A stretch of DNA of 64,000 nt, taken from NCBI GenBank assembly GCA_027066365.1, contig JAMONV010000054.1, forward strand, positions 17,493 through 81,492, written 5' to 3'. The position numbers and the translations under genes were made by a program. Numbering within the stretch: the stretch's first letter is position 1; each line of letters starts with the position of its first letter. The DNA is from Flavobacteriales bacterium (lineage in GTDB: Bacteria > Bacteroidota > Bacteroidia > Flavobacteriales > Flavobacteriaceae). The notes under the pieces are model-generated. The model saw only the letters and a program-made list of their open reading frames with translations, was not told the DNA's origin and did not search any database. Of the stretch, positions 17,289 to 27,187 are shown one piece after another.

Positions 17289-18592
17289 GATTCCAGGATT
17301 TTTCCTTCAACGGTATCGCCATGTCTGCCCTTCAATAACACGCGAACAGAACGATTTATAAAACGCTCGTCAAACGGCGCCGAAACCCGAATATAATTTT
17401 CCGTAAAACCATACATTTTTCCTTCCTTTTCGCTTCGTTCGAATAATACCGTGCGCATACTACCCGATTGCGATTCCGAAAACAACAATTGCTTCCTGAC
17501 AGATAATTCACGCAATAACTTACTACGTTGACGCTTAATAGAAACCGGCACTTTCTTTTGCATTGTCGATGCTATGGTGCCCGGGCGATCGGAATAACTG
17601 AACACATGCAAATAACTCACATCCAAGTCTTTCAAAAAAGTATAAGTTTCCCGAAACAACGCATCCGATTCACCCGGAAATCCCACAATCACATCCACAC
17701 CAACGGCGGCATCCGGATTCAAAGTTTTAATTTTTTCCACTTTTTCTCTGTATAATTCACGGCGGTAGCGCCTCCGCATTTTTCGCAAAACTTCATTGGA
17801 ACCGCTCTGCAACGGTATATGAAAATGCGGCAAAAAAGCTCTGGATTGCTTCAATACAAATGCAATCATTTCATCCGTCAACAAATTCGGTTCTATGGAC
17901 GATATACGATAGCGTTCGATACCTTCCACTTCATCCAAGGCTCGAATTAAATCGATGAATTTTCTTGTTTTTCCGCCGGAGTTATCCACAAACGTACCGA
18001 TATTAACACCCGTTATAACAATTTCCTTGATATCACTTCGAGCAATTTCTCTCGCCTGCTCCACCAATGACTCAATCGAAGGGTTTCGCCCTTGGCCCCT
18101 TGCTTCGGGAATCACACAATAGGTGCAAGGATAATCACAACCGTCTTGCACTTTCAAAAAGGCCCTGGTCCGGTCGCCCGACGAAAAAGCGGGCAAAAAC
18201 AAATGGCCTTGTGCAGGTTCATCATTCATAATTCCGCCTATTTTACCTTCCAACAAACCGGGCAAATATTTGTTCAATCGAAATTTTTCCGAAATACCCA
18301 ACACCAAATCCACCCCATCGATAGACAGGGTCGTTTCCGGATCTCTCTGTGCCATGCATCCCAAAGCAACCACCTTGGCCGACGGATTTCGGCGTTTGAC
18401 TCGCCGAACAAGTTCCTTTAATTTTCGCTCGGCCTGTGCCGTCACCGTGCATGTGTTTATCACATAAACATCCGCCGGCATGCGAAAATCCACCCGTTCA
18501 AAACCGTCAATCCTCCGCGCAATGGCTGAAGTCTCGGCATAATTCAATTTGCATCCCAAGGTCTCAAAAGCAATTCTCTTTTTTTCTCGCAT
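17285..18592 (-). CDS. mtaB: tRNA t6A37 C2-methylthiotransferase MtaB
   Basis: A 435-residue radical-SAM methylthiotransferase. The N-terminal MTTase domain shows LGCKLNYAE with Cys14, and Cys48 and Cys79 are the other ligands of the auxiliary 4Fe-4S cluster. The radical-SAM cluster motif CDYPCTYC is at Cys152, Cys156 and Cys159, followed by a C-terminal TRAM-like domain. The TLGCKLNYAE and HIPLQSGS segments fit MtaB rather than MiaB or RimO. It adds a methylthio group to t6A at tRNA position 37, which helps decode ANN codons. Confidence 0.93.
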   Translation of the reverse strand: MREKKRIAFETLGCKLNYAETSAIARRIDGFERVDFRMPADVYVINTCTVTAQAERKLKELVRRVKRRNPSAKVVALGCMAQRDPETTLSIDGVDLVLGISEKFRLNKYLPGLLEGKIGGIMNDEPAQGHLFLPAFSSGDRTRAFLKVQDGCDYPCTYCVIPEARGQGRNPSIESLVEQAREIARSDIKEIVITGVNIGTFVDNSGGKTRKFIDLIRALDEVEGIERYRISSIEPNLLTDEMIAFVLKQSRAFLPHFHIPLQSGSNEVLRKMRRRYRRELYREKVEKIKTLNPDAAVGVDVIVGFPGESDALFRETYTFLKDLDVSYLHVFSYSDRPGTIASTMQKKVPVSIKRQRSKLLRELSVRKQLLFSESQSGSMRTVLFERSEKEGKMYGFTENYIRVSAPFDERFINRSVRVLLKGRHGDTVEGKILES

Positions 18593-18618
18593 GCGGCAAA
18601 ATTAATCATTCGCAATCA

Positions 18619-20556
18619 TCAATTCACAAACTCCCAACTGATACCCAAACGAATAAAAGCATCGGCGTATGGATATCCGGGCGCACTAAAATAAGCGGGG
18701 CGATACCGCTCCCACATGGCATTGAAATGCGACCACTTCAGATAGGCTCTGAATTTTTTTACTTTGAAATCAAAGAAAATGTCGGCCAGATAGAAATTAC
18801 CGTAAATCCTGTTATTTTGAACGAAAAATTCATTCAACAACGGATTGTATCCGGCTAAATGAAACGGCGAAAACCAATCCGCCGAAATGCCGGCTATCAT
18901 CCACATGTGTTTTTTAAACCAAAAGTCCGTGTAATACAACATACCTCGTGCAGTCCATCGAGGTGCGTCAAACGGCGAATTTCCCGTCAAAAGCTGATAA
19001 CGCACCCTGACATAAACACCGAATCGTCCCTTATGTATATCCGTTTTTGCCTCCGCCGAAAACAAACCGGTAATCGGCACCCATGAATGCGGCAAACTGT
19101 CGACGCCGAAGTAAACACTGTTTTTCGCTTGATTGTATGCTAGCTTTACATGGGATTTAGCGTAGGAAGCGCCCCATTCCACCGATGTCAATTGTGTTAA
19201 ACCGAAATTATGATTCCAAGTAAATTTTTTAAACCGCGATTGCCACAATTCAAATACCGGCCGGGGTCGCACCGCCATACGTGAAACGGAAAACCAAATT
19301 TTTCGGATATCTCTCCCGTATGCAACAGCACCCGTCAATCGACCCTGCTTCCATTGTAGCTCGTATGAAGCGTTCACGTTCCATTGAACATCCCCAGCCT
19401 TTTGTTTTCCTTCCAAATAAATCGTATTCTCAAGCCTGAAATGCTGCCGTCCCACATCTCCGGCTATACTGTCGAAAGTTTGAAAAAACCGCCGCCAAAC
19501 CACCCCTGATCTCACTTGCAATAAACCCTTCTCATAGCGCACATAAAAATCATGCCGGTAATCACGATAACCTATGCTGTCAAAATCCTTGGAATAAGGC
19601 GTCCATTTTTCACCGAAATCTCCCGCTTGCTCTCCTTTGTATGCATAATAAGCTTTCCAATAATCAAATGCATAACCCGCTTGAAATACACTATCATGCT
19701 TGCGCAGATAAGTCCGAACCTCAAAACCTGTCTCACGACTATGCCAAATACTCAAATCTTGCTCCGATTTGACCGGAATACGTCCTCTATCCAAAAATTG
19801 CGACCCCGGATTCGTAAATATATTTTCATCCGTCAATCCACCGTTTTCATCGTTTTCAAAATGATTCTTTACCATATAAAAACGAATCTGTATCCGGTTT
19901 TTTAAAACCCGTCGTTCCGTATTAAAAAACCACCTTTCTTGATCCGATACACTATGCCGGTAATATCCCAGAGAACTCAACCCGCGATAACCCACACCCA
20001 AATTCCAATCCTCCGTGATATTCGTCCCGAAACGGCTGTCCAACATTTGACCTTGATTGTTCCCGGTTAAGAAAAATAACTTCGAATAAGGCGTTGGAAC
20101 GTGATAATATAACAAATTTTTCCCTCTTAAAACACCCGCTTTCCCCAACGGCACCAAATCACCGAAAACGCTCCTTTCCCATTCTATACCCAAAACATTC
20201 AACGGCTGCCCGATATTCTGAAACGGCATAAAACCGAATAGATCCCGCTGCATAAAATTAGCCGTATAATGATTCCGCGGCCCCATCAATGTATCGATAA
20301 CCGTAGTATCGCCCTCCGGTAAATAAAAACGATATTGCGATAACGGATAAGTTTTTAATTTCCTCTTATGACGCTCATTCTCGCCTCCCTGCCTCACCGT
20401 CGAAGTGTCATTGGAAAAGGAGCCCGGACGAATGATGCGTCCACCCATATCTCCGCCTTGACCCTTGCCCGGAAACCGGTCGATCTGCGCCGAAAGGGTC
20501 GAAAATAATACCGGCATCAGAATAAAAAAAACACGTAATCTCATGCGATTATTCAT
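18619..20556 (-). CDS. Putative porin, outer-membrane beta-barrel
   Basis: A 645-residue protein if begun at the ATG at 20556, which puts a signal peptide (MRLRVFFILMPVLFSTLSAQ) at residues 5-24. The longer frame to 20688 adds a Cys-rich stretch with no supporting feature. A polar N-terminal region up to about residue 75 is followed by many amphipathic strands rich in Tyr, Trp and Phe, and the chain ends SWEFVN. It fits the Bacteroidota 'putative porin' family. No ligand is suggested by the neighbours. Confidence 0.8.
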   Translation of the reverse strand: MNNRMRLRVFFILMPVLFSTLSAQIDRFPGKGQGGDMGGRIIRPGSFSNDTSTVRQGGENERHKRKLKTYPLSQYRFYLPEGDTTVIDTLMGPRNHYTANFMQRDLFGFMPFQNIGQPLNVLGIEWERSVFGDLVPLGKAGVLRGKNLLYYHVPTPYSKLFFLTGNNQGQMLDSRFGTNITEDWNLGVGYRGLSSLGYYRHSVSDQERWFFNTERRVLKNRIQIRFYMVKNHFENDENGGLTDENIFTNPGSQFLDRGRIPVKSEQDLSIWHSRETGFEVRTYLRKHDSVFQAGYAFDYWKAYYAYKGEQAGDFGEKWTPYSKDFDSIGYRDYRHDFYVRYEKGLLQVRSGVVWRRFFQTFDSIAGDVGRQHFRLENTIYLEGKQKAGDVQWNVNASYELQWKQGRLTGAVAYGRDIRKIWFSVSRMAVRPRPVFELWQSRFKKFTWNHNFGLTQLTSVEWGASYAKSHVKLAYNQAKNSVYFGVDSLPHSWVPITGLFSAEAKTDIHKGRFGVYVRVRYQLLTGNSPFDAPRWTARGMLYYTDFWFKKHMWMIAGISADWFSPFHLAGYNPLLNEFFVQNNRIYGNFYLADIFFDFKVKKFRAYLKWSHFNAMWERYRPAYFSAPGYPYADAFIRLGISWEFVN

Positions 20557-20615
20557 CCGGGACAAATATACGAAGTTTAAAATTGGCAATCCGCCAAAGG
20601 CAATATTACAATCCA

Positions 20616-21854
20616 TCACCCGAACATGGCATAGGCAATCGAAACGGCAGCAACAATACCCGCCAAATCGGCAATCAATCCTACCCATACCGCATATCTG
20701 ACACGCTTCACTCCCACCGAACCGAAATAAACCGCCAAAACATAAAAAGTGGTTTCCGTGCTACCTTGCATAATGGAAGTCAAGCGCCCCACAAAACTAT
20801 CCACGCCGAATTCTTTCCAACTTTCCACCATAGCGGCCCGCGCACCGCCGCCGGTTAACGGTTTGAGAAAAGCCGTCGGCAACGCATCCACAAATCGCGT
20901 ATCCATGTGCAAGGCACCGAAAAATACACGGAAAAATTCCAATACATAATCCATCGCTCCCGAAGCGGTGAAAACACCTATTGCAGTCAACATAGCCACC
21001 AAATACGGAATGATTTTAACGGCCACCCCGAATCCCTCCTTTGCGCCGTCAATGAATGCTTCGTAAACATTTATTTTCTTTATTAATCCCCAAGCAACAA
21101 AAAACACAATCACACCGAACAAAATCAAACTGCTAATCAACGAACTGGTCGCTTGTAATCGATCCGGCGGCAATTGGCTCATCTTCATTCCAAACCAAAC
21201 GATAAACAATCCCGCAGGCACCAAGTATGCCAAAACAACCGGATGAAAAATATTGATTCGTTGAATCATTGCCGTCACCAGCAACCCCACCAATGTGGAA
21301 ATTGCCGTCGCAATCAAAATCGGCACAAAGACATCCGCGGGATTATGCGCTCCCGAAGCCGCCCGCAACGCCAATATACTCACCGGAATCAAAGTCAAAC
21401 CTGAAGTATTCAAAACCAAAAACATGATTTGTGCATCACTGGCACGATCCTTATGCGGATTCAAACTTTGTAATTCGTCCATCGCCTTCAAGCCCAAAGG
21501 CGTAGCCGCATTATCCAATCCCAACATATTGGCCGAAAAATTCATCATCATAGCACCAACCGCCGGATGACCTTTGGGAACTTCGGGGAACAAACGTGTA
21601 AATAAAGGTGAAATGAGTTTGGCCAAAAATTCTATCACACCGCTGCGCTCTCCGATTTTCATCACACCCATCCAAAAAGCCAAAACACCGGTCAAAAATA
21701 ATGATAATTCAAAACCCGTCTTGGCACGGTCAAACAAAGTATCCACTATCACATTAAAAATACCGGGATCGGCACCGGGCGCCAAAAACGCTTTATATAA
21801 CGCCACTAGAAATGCAACAAGAAAAAAACCCGCCCATATCAGATTTAATGCCAT
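20616..21854 (-). CDS. SpmA-SpmB fusion, nucleoside-recognition domain membrane protein
   Basis: A 412-residue integral membrane protein with two Gate (nucleoside recognition) domains in tandem: about residues 1-200 matches SpmA (ANMLGLDNAATPLG) and about 215-412 matches SpmB (GSTETTFYVLAVYFGSVG). In spore-formers SpmA and SpmB are separate and affect core dehydration; in non-sporulating Bacteroidota the fused form probably transports an unknown solute. It has about ten to eleven hydrophobic helices. The downstream porin is close and may be co-transcribed, but that is inference. Confidence 0.88.
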   Translation of the reverse strand: MALNLIWAGFFLVAFLVALYKAFLAPGADPGIFNVIVDTLFDRAKTGFELSLFLTGVLAFWMGVMKIGERSGVIEFLAKLISPLFTRLFPEVPKGHPAVGAMMMNFSANMLGLDNAATPLGLKAMDELQSLNPHKDRASDAQIMFLVLNTSGLTLIPVSILALRAASGAHNPADVFVPILIATAISTLVGLLVTAMIQRINIFHPVVLAYLVPAGLFIVWFGMKMSQLPPDRLQATSSLISSLILFGVIVFFVAWGLIKKINVYEAFIDGAKEGFGVAVKIIPYLVAMLTAIGVFTASGAMDYVLEFFRVFFGALHMDTRFVDALPTAFLKPLTGGGARAAMVESWKEFGVDSFVGRLTSIMQGSTETTFYVLAVYFGSVGVKRVRYAVWVGLIADLAGIVAAVSIAYAMFG

Positions 21855-21857
21855 AAA

Positions 21858-23042
21858 TCAAACTTTGAAAAAGATTTTTTTGCGGTATAAATATATGGAA
21901 AGTAAAATATAAAACATCAAAACACTTAACGCATATATCAAAGACGCCGTTTCGGGTTTTGCGACCCATTCTCCCCACGTATGCGAAAACAACCAATTGT
22001 GAACCGAATGTCCGCCGATTTTAGCCCGGTAAAAAATCTTGGCAATAAATCCGTTTAAAAAAAACACCGCTATGGCATTCATTCCCATGGCTACAAACGG
22101 ATATGTCCATGAGCGCCAATGCGTAAATTCGGTCATGAAATAAAGTAAAGCAAAAATCAAAAACGCCAATCCGCCCGTATAGAGCACAAAAGTGGACGTC
22201 CATAATTTCTTGGAAAACGGAAACCACGGTTCCCACCAATATGCCAAGCCCATCAATAATCCGCCCGATATCACAAACCACACTAGGCGTTTAAACGGAT
22301 TTTGAACATACAATAATATTAAGCCCAAAAAGATACCCAAAATGGCCGTGGCAACCGAAGGCAAAGTGGAAAGTAAACCTTCGGGATCGTAATTACCCCG
22401 AACACGTTTCCCTTCATCCGGTTCCCAGTGATACCACATGTGACTGACACCCAAAACCTTACGATCGATTTTCGACACCAAATTATCGTTCTTATTTAAT
22501 CTTTTCTCAATCAATTCACTCACATTGCCTCCCGCCAATTCATCCTTCCCTATCATCACATACCAATATCCGCCCTCTATTAACATAAAAACCGCTATCA
22601 AAAAACCGAGCCCCCAAGCAAATCCGAATTTTTCTCTTATGTATTTAAATAATAAAAACAATAGTGCCGCAAAGAAAAATACTAGGCCAATACGAACCAA
22701 AACCCCCGGAATACGTAAATAATGCAAATCCGTAAAAAACGGCCGTTTAATCTTGAATCCCGCCAGAAACCAACCCAGCAAAAACAATTTTAATGTCCGG
22801 CTAAAAATCCGCTTATAAGTTTTCCAATTGTTCGTAGGACGCTTATCATATGCCAAAGCAATACTGGTGCCGACAATAAACAAAAAGAAAGGGAAAACCC
22901 AATCCGTCGGCGTAATGCCGAACCATTCCGCATGTTCAAAAGGCGGATAAATATGTGCCCATGTGCCCGGATTATTCACTATAATCATCAAAGCAATTGT
23001 CAGACCGCGAAACAAATCGACCGAAAGTATTCGCTTTTTCAT
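21858..23042 (-). CDS. DUF5009/HGSNAT-like membrane acyltransferase
   Basis: A 394-residue protein with about ten hydrophobic helices. The N terminus RILSVDLFRGLTIALMIIVNNPG and the following WFGITPTDWVFPFFLFIVGTS segment are typical of the heparan-alpha-glucosaminide N-acetyltransferase-like/DUF5009 family. Such proteins transfer acetyl groups to sugars or cell-wall components. The gene starts divergently from lysS and is 4 bases from the SpmA-SpmB gene, so the pair is likely one operon. Confidence 0.85.
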   Translation of the reverse strand: MKKRILSVDLFRGLTIALMIIVNNPGTWAHIYPPFEHAEWFGITPTDWVFPFFLFIVGTSIALAYDKRPTNNWKTYKRIFSRTLKLFLLGWFLAGFKIKRPFFTDLHYLRIPGVLVRIGLVFFFAALLFLLFKYIREKFGFAWGLGFLIAVFMLIEGGYWYVMIGKDELAGGNVSELIEKRLNKNDNLVSKIDRKVLGVSHMWYHWEPDEGKRVRGNYDPEGLLSTLPSVATAILGIFLGLILLYVQNPFKRLVWFVISGGLLMGLAYWWEPWFPFSKKLWTSTFVLYTGGLAFLIFALLYFMTEFTHWRSWTYPFVAMGMNAIAVFFLNGFIAKIFYRAKIGGHSVHNWLFSHTWGEWVAKPETASLIYALSVLMFYILLSIYLYRKKIFFKV

Positions 23043-23181
23043 GAAGTGAAAATTTGCTAAATCTAAAAAATTTTTTCCATTTAAAATACGATTTATATTG
23101 CTTTTATCAAAAAGCTAACGCAATAATCGTAAGAATTCGATTAAAACAATAACGAAACGACCCTGTTCCAATGAATTTCCT

Positions 23182-23189
23182 TACCTTTG
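23182..23189 (+). promoter_or_regulatory. Bacteroidota -7 promoter element for lysS
   Basis: TACCTTTG fits the TAnnTTTG consensus of the primary sigma factor of this phylum and lies 26 bases upstream of the lysS ATG. The -33 region has no strong TTTG, so the core element is the main support. Confidence 0.6.
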
Positions 23190-23214
23190 CAAAAAACCAA
23201 AACATCATTAATCC

Positions 23215-24915
23215 ATGCAATTATCGGAACAGGAAATCGTCCGGCGTCAAGCCATGGAACAACTTCGAAAGTTAGGCATTGAACCCTACCCGGCCGAAGC
23301 ATATCAAGTAACTGCCACAGCCAAAGAAATCAAAGAAAATTATGAAACATATGAAGGAAAAGAAGTAAGCTTGGCTGGCCGAATGATGAGCCGGCGCATT
23401 ATGGGAAAAGCATCCTTTGCCGAATTGAAGGACGCTACCGGACGCATTCAATTGTATTTCAATCGCGACGAACTTTGCCCGGATGAAGATAAAACATTAT
23501 ACAACACGGTTTTTAAAAAATTACTGGATATCGGCGATATTATCGGCGTGAAAGGTAAGGTTTTCAAAACCCGAACCGGAGAAATTTCCGTTTTAGTCAA
23601 AACGTTAAAAGTGCTTTCCAAATCACTTCGTCCGCTTCCCGTAGTCAAAATCGATTCCGACGGAAAAGTGCATGATGCCTTCTCCGACCCCGAATTACGC
23701 TACCGGCGCCGCTATGTCGATCTCATCGTAAACGACAAAGTGAAAGAAACATTCATCAAGCGTAGCAAAATCATCAATGCCATGCGCCGTTTCTTTGATA
23801 AACGCGGCTATTTGGAAGTGGAAACCCCCATCCTACAACCCATTCCCGGCGGTGCCGCCGCCCGTCCTTTTATCACCCATCATAACACGTTGGATATTCC
23901 GCTTTACTTGAGAATTGCCAATGAATTATATTTGAAACGCTTAATCGTAGGTGGATTTGACGGCGTCTACGAATTTGCCAAAGACTTCCGTAACGAAGGA
24001 ATGGACAGAACACACAATCCCGAATTTACCGTATTGGAATTGTATGTACCATACAAAGACTACAACTGGATGATGAACTTCACCGAAGAATTGCTCGAAT
24101 ACGTAGTAAAAGAAATTAACAACGGTAAAACCGTAATCAAAGCCTGGGGGAAAGAAATCGATTTCAAAGCGCCCTATCCGCGTATACCTATCTTAGACGC
24201 CATCAAAGAACACACCGGCCACGATTTATACGGCAAATCCGAAGAAGAAATCCGCCGAATCGCCATGGAATTAGGATTGGAAGTAAACGAAAGCATGGGA
24301 AAAGGAAAACTCATCGATGAAATTTTCGGTGAATTCGCCGAAAAACATTATATCCAACCTACTTTCATCATCGATTATCCCGTGGAAATGAGCCCGCTTA
24401 CCAAAAAACACCGTTCAAAACCCGGATTGACCGAACGATTCGAATTGATTGTCAACGGTAAGGAAATTGCCAATGCTTATTCGGAATTGAACGATCCCAT
24501 CGACCAATTGGAACGTTTCAAAGAACAATTGCGCCTATCGGAAAAAGGTGACGACGAAGCCATGTATATCGACTACGACTTTGTGCGCGCATTGGAATAC
24601 GGAATGCCACCGACTGCCGGCATTGGAATCGGAATCGACCGATTGACTATGCTCTTGACAGATAATGACAGTATTCAAGAAGTGATTTTCTTCCCGCAAA
24701 TGCGCCCCGAAAAGAAAAAAGTCGAATTAACCGCCGAAGAAAAAAAAGTATTGAAAGCCATGGGAAACCGCTCCGAAATGCCTTTGGACGAACTGCGCGC
24801 ATCGGTTGAGTTGAGTAATAAAAAATGGGATAAAGCGCTGAAAGGATTGGCTAAAAAAGAACAAACCAAAGTGGAAAAACAAGGCGAAAAACTTATTATC
24901 AAGCGATACAATTAA
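23215..24915 (+). CDS. lysS: Lysyl-tRNA synthetase, class II
   Basis: A 566-residue class II enzyme charging tRNA-Lys. The N-terminal OB-fold anticodon domain contains [17 protein letters not shown]. The catalytic core has motif 2 [14 protein letters not shown] and motif 3 [14 protein letters not shown]-terminal extension of about 70 residues after the usual end (from [11 protein letters not shown]) looks like a small winged-helix-like domain, a form I know from other Flavobacteriales. The next gene starts 1 base after the stop, so they are probably co-transcribed. Confidence 0.97.
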   Translation: MQLSEQEIVRRQAMEQLRKLGIEPYPAEAYQVTATAKEIKENYETYEGKEVSLAGRMMSRRIMGKASFAELKDATGRIQLYFNRDELCPDEDKTLYNTVFKKLLDIGDIIGVKGKVFKTRTGEISVLVKTLKVLSKSLRPLPVVKIDSDGKVHDAFSDPELRYRRRYVDLIVNDKVKETFIKRSKIINAMRRFFDKRGYLEVETPILQPIPGGAAARPFITHHNTLDIPLYLRIANELYLKRLIVGGFDGVYEFAKDFRNEGMDRTHNPEFTVLELYVPYKDYNWMMNFTEELLEYVVKEINNGKTVIKAWGKEIDFKAPYPRIPILDAIKEHTGHDLYGKSEEEIRRIAMELGLEVNESMGKGKLIDEIFGEFAEKHYIQPTFIIDYPVEMSPLTKKHRSKPGLTERFELIVNGKEIANAYSELNDPIDQLERFKEQLRLSEKGDDEAMYIDYDFVRALEYGMPPTAGIGIGIDRLTMLLTDNDSIQEVIFFPQMRPEKKKVELTAEEKKVLKAMGNRSEMPLDELRASVELSNKKWDKALKGLAKKEQTKVEKQGEKLIIKRYN

Positions 24916-24916
24916 A

Positions 24917-25378
24917 ATGACCCGCCCTTCTTTACCCCAGCTCAATTTCCCCGTCTATGAATGGGACTTGAAACAACAATCAAACAAATGGTATATTCGT
25001 GATATTTTTCGCCGGAAATATGTGATACTCACACCCGAAGAATGGGTCAGACAACATGCCGGGCGGTTCCTCGTCGATAACGGCTATCCGCTAACAGTTA
25101 TTTCCCTGGAAAAACAATTGCAAGTTAACGGACTGAAACGCCGCTTTGATTTGGTCGTATTCGACCGGCATAATCAGCCGTTTTTGCTAGTGGAATGTAA
25201 ACGCCCCCAAGTGGAAATAACCGCGGAAGTAATGAACCAAGCGGCGCATTACAATTATACTTTGCAAGCGCCCTACCTGTGGGTTACCAACGGCTTAAAA
25301 CATTATATCCTGAAATTCAATACCGGACAACGTCCCGAAATCATGGAAAAACTCCCTCTTTACGGACAATATGAATGA
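24917..25378 (+). CDS. HsdR-N-like nuclease-fold protein
   Basis: A 153-residue protein that matches the type I restriction enzyme R N-terminal fold (HSDR_N_2), with the motif RFDLVVFDRHNQPFLLVECKRP holding a likely D-(E)CK catalytic triple (Asp near residue 75, Glu and Lys near 93-95). No HsdM or HsdS genes are near, so this is not a restriction system. Such stand-alone proteins are common in Bacteroidota. It overlaps the following glycosyltransferase start by 8 bases. Confidence 0.82.
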   Translation: MTRPSLPQLNFPVYEWDLKQQSNKWYIRDIFRRKYVILTPEEWVRQHAGRFLVDNGYPLTVISLEKQLQVNGLKRRFDLVVFDRHNQPFLLVECKRPQVEITAEVMNQAAHYNYTLQAPYLWVTNGLKHYILKFNTGQRPEIMEKLPLYGQYE

Positions 25379-26330
25379 ATCGATTGCCATCGCATTACTT
25401 AATTGGAACGGAAAAAAATGGCTGGAACAATTCCTCCCGGGCATTTTGCGCTTTTCGCACGGAGCCACGGTTTATGTAATCGACAACCATTCAACCGACG
25501 GTTCCACAGAATGGCTCAACAAGCATTTCCCGCAAGTGAAAATAATCCCCTTGGATCATAATTACGGCTTTGCCGGCGGATATAATCGCGGTTTACGTCA
25601 AATTAAAGAAAACTTCGTTGTATTGCTCAATACCGACGTGGAAGTAACGGAAAATTGGCTTGAACCCCTTAAACAACGCCTGCTTTCCGATCCGAAAATT
25701 GCCGCAGTGCAACCCAAAATTAAATCATGGCATCAGGAAAACAAATTTGAATACGCCGGCGCCGCAGGCGGACGATTGGACTTCTTCGGTTATCCCTATT
25801 GCGACGGACGATATTTCACAAAAATCGAAACAGATTACGGACAATTTAACCAAGCCAAACCGATAGATTGGGCGTCCGGAGCATGCATGTTAATCAACAA
25901 GGACATTTTCTTTGAAACCGGCGGTTTCGACCAAAACTTTTTTGCCCACCAGGAAGAAATCGACTGGGCATGGCGCGCCCGTCGCAAAGGATATAAGATT
26001 TATTACGAACCGAAATCAACGGTGTACCATATTGGCGGAGGAAATCTGAACTACGGGCATCCGCAAAAAACCTATTTGAATTTCCGAAATAACCTCCTAA
26101 TGCTCTTGAAAAACTTACCCGCAACGAATGCTTTCTTCGTCATTCCCATTCGTTTGATAGGTGACGGATTGACAGGTATAATGTTTCTTATTCAAGGAAA
26201 ACCGCAACATACTTTGGCAATTATTAAAGCACATTTCAGCTTTTATAAACGTTTCAATCGATATCTTAAAATGCGCCAAAAACCCTTCCTGAAAAAATAT
26301 TATTCCAAATTTTTTTTCTTATTTCGATAA
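25371..26330 (+). CDS. Glycosyltransferase family 2
   Basis: A 319-residue GT-A fold transferase. The N-terminal nucleotide-binding region has ALLNWNG and VYVIDNHSTDGS; the metal-binding DxD-type site is LLNTDVEV near residue 86. The rest contains GACMLINKDIFFETGGFD and HQEEIDWAWRARRKGY, typical of rhamnosyl/galactofuranosyl-type GT2 enzymes. A hydrophobic C-terminal segment may touch the membrane. It probably builds a surface polysaccharide. It overlaps the upstream gene and ends 1 base before the pdxH stop. Confidence 0.92.
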   Translation: MNESIAIALLNWNGKKWLEQFLPGILRFSHGATVYVIDNHSTDGSTEWLNKHFPQVKIIPLDHNYGFAGGYNRGLRQIKENFVVLLNTDVEVTENWLEPLKQRLLSDPKIAAVQPKIKSWHQENKFEYAGAAGGRLDFFGYPYCDGRYFTKIETDYGQFNQAKPIDWASGACMLINKDIFFETGGFDQNFFAHQEEIDWAWRARRKGYKIYYEPKSTVYHIGGGNLNYGHPQKTYLNFRNNLLMLLKNLPATNAFFVIPIRLIGDGLTGIMFLIQGKPQHTLAIIKAHFSFYKRFNRYLKMRQKPFLKKYYSKFFFLFR

Positions 26331-26331
26331 A

Positions 26332-26991
26332 TCAACTTCCCAATCGCGTTATCTTCCATGTATAATCCGGTTGCAATTCATATAAAAAACGATCGTGCAA
26401 GCGATTAGGTTGACCTTGCCAAAATTCGATTTTCTCCGGTTTGACTAAAAAACCGCCCCAATAAGACGGTCTCGGTATCTCTTTTCCCTCGAATTGCTCC
26501 TCAAACTCCCGAACCTTGTCTTGCAACCACCGTTTCGACGGAACCGGACGACTTTGCGGCGAAGCCCATGCCGCCAATTGACTGCCGCGCGGCCGCATGG
26601 AAAAATAGCCGTCCGACAAATTCGGCGCTAATTTTTCCGCTTTGCCCTTTATGATTATCTGCCTCTCCAACTGAGGCCAATGAAAATGTAAACTTACCGA
26701 CTTATTCTTTTCAATATCTTGCGCCTTGTCGCTTTCGTAATTGGTATAAAAAACAAATCCGTCCCACCGCAAACGCTTCAATAATACGGTTCTAATTCCT
26801 GGAAATCCGTCACGACCGAATGTAGCCAACTGCATGGCATTCACTTCAACACAAGCCTCCTCCCGCTCCGCTTCGGCAAACCAATCGCGAAACAATTCCA
26901 TGGGATTTTCCGGCAATTGTGATTCATCCAATTGAAATTTTCCGTATTGCCGGCGATATGTGCTTAAATCCTTTTCGGGTCTATCAGACAT
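26332..26991 (-). CDS. pdxH: Pyridoxamine 5'-phosphate oxidase
   Basis: A 219-residue FMN-dependent enzyme making pyridoxal 5'-phosphate. I begin it at the ATG at 26991 (MSDRPEKDL), because a longer frame to 27051 adds residues upstream of the conserved start. Key segments are AMQLATFGRDGFPGIRTVLLKR, FYTNYESDKAQDI and the C-terminal FWQGQPNRLHDRFLYE. Its substrate-binding SRPVP and RPSYWGGF are in place. It is convergent with the glycosyltransferase gene. Confidence 0.96.
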   Translation of the reverse strand: MSDRPEKDLSTYRRQYGKFQLDESQLPENPMELFRDWFAEAEREEACVEVNAMQLATFGRDGFPGIRTVLLKRLRWDGFVFYTNYESDKAQDIEKNKSVSLHFHWPQLERQIIIKGKAEKLAPNLSDGYFSMRPRGSQLAAWASPQSRPVPSKRWLQDKVREFEEQFEGKEIPRPSYWGGFLVKPEKIEFWQGQPNRLHDRFLYELQPDYTWKITRLGS

Positions 26992-27187
26992 AGTAATTTT
27001 TATATCACAAAAATACGGAAATTCATTTCCCGGAACAAAACATGAATTCAAGCCTCTATAATTCTTTAGCTCGATGCTATAAAGCCGGTTATTAATTTTT
27101 TTTATTCCTTATATCAAAAAGTTTTATAACAAAAGTTACTTAATCTATCGTTTTACCAATACTTTTGAAGTATTCAAAATAACAACA

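Noticed and set aside
24917..25378. Type I restriction-modification system
   Set aside because: Only an HsdR-N-like small protein is present, with no HsdM or HsdS.
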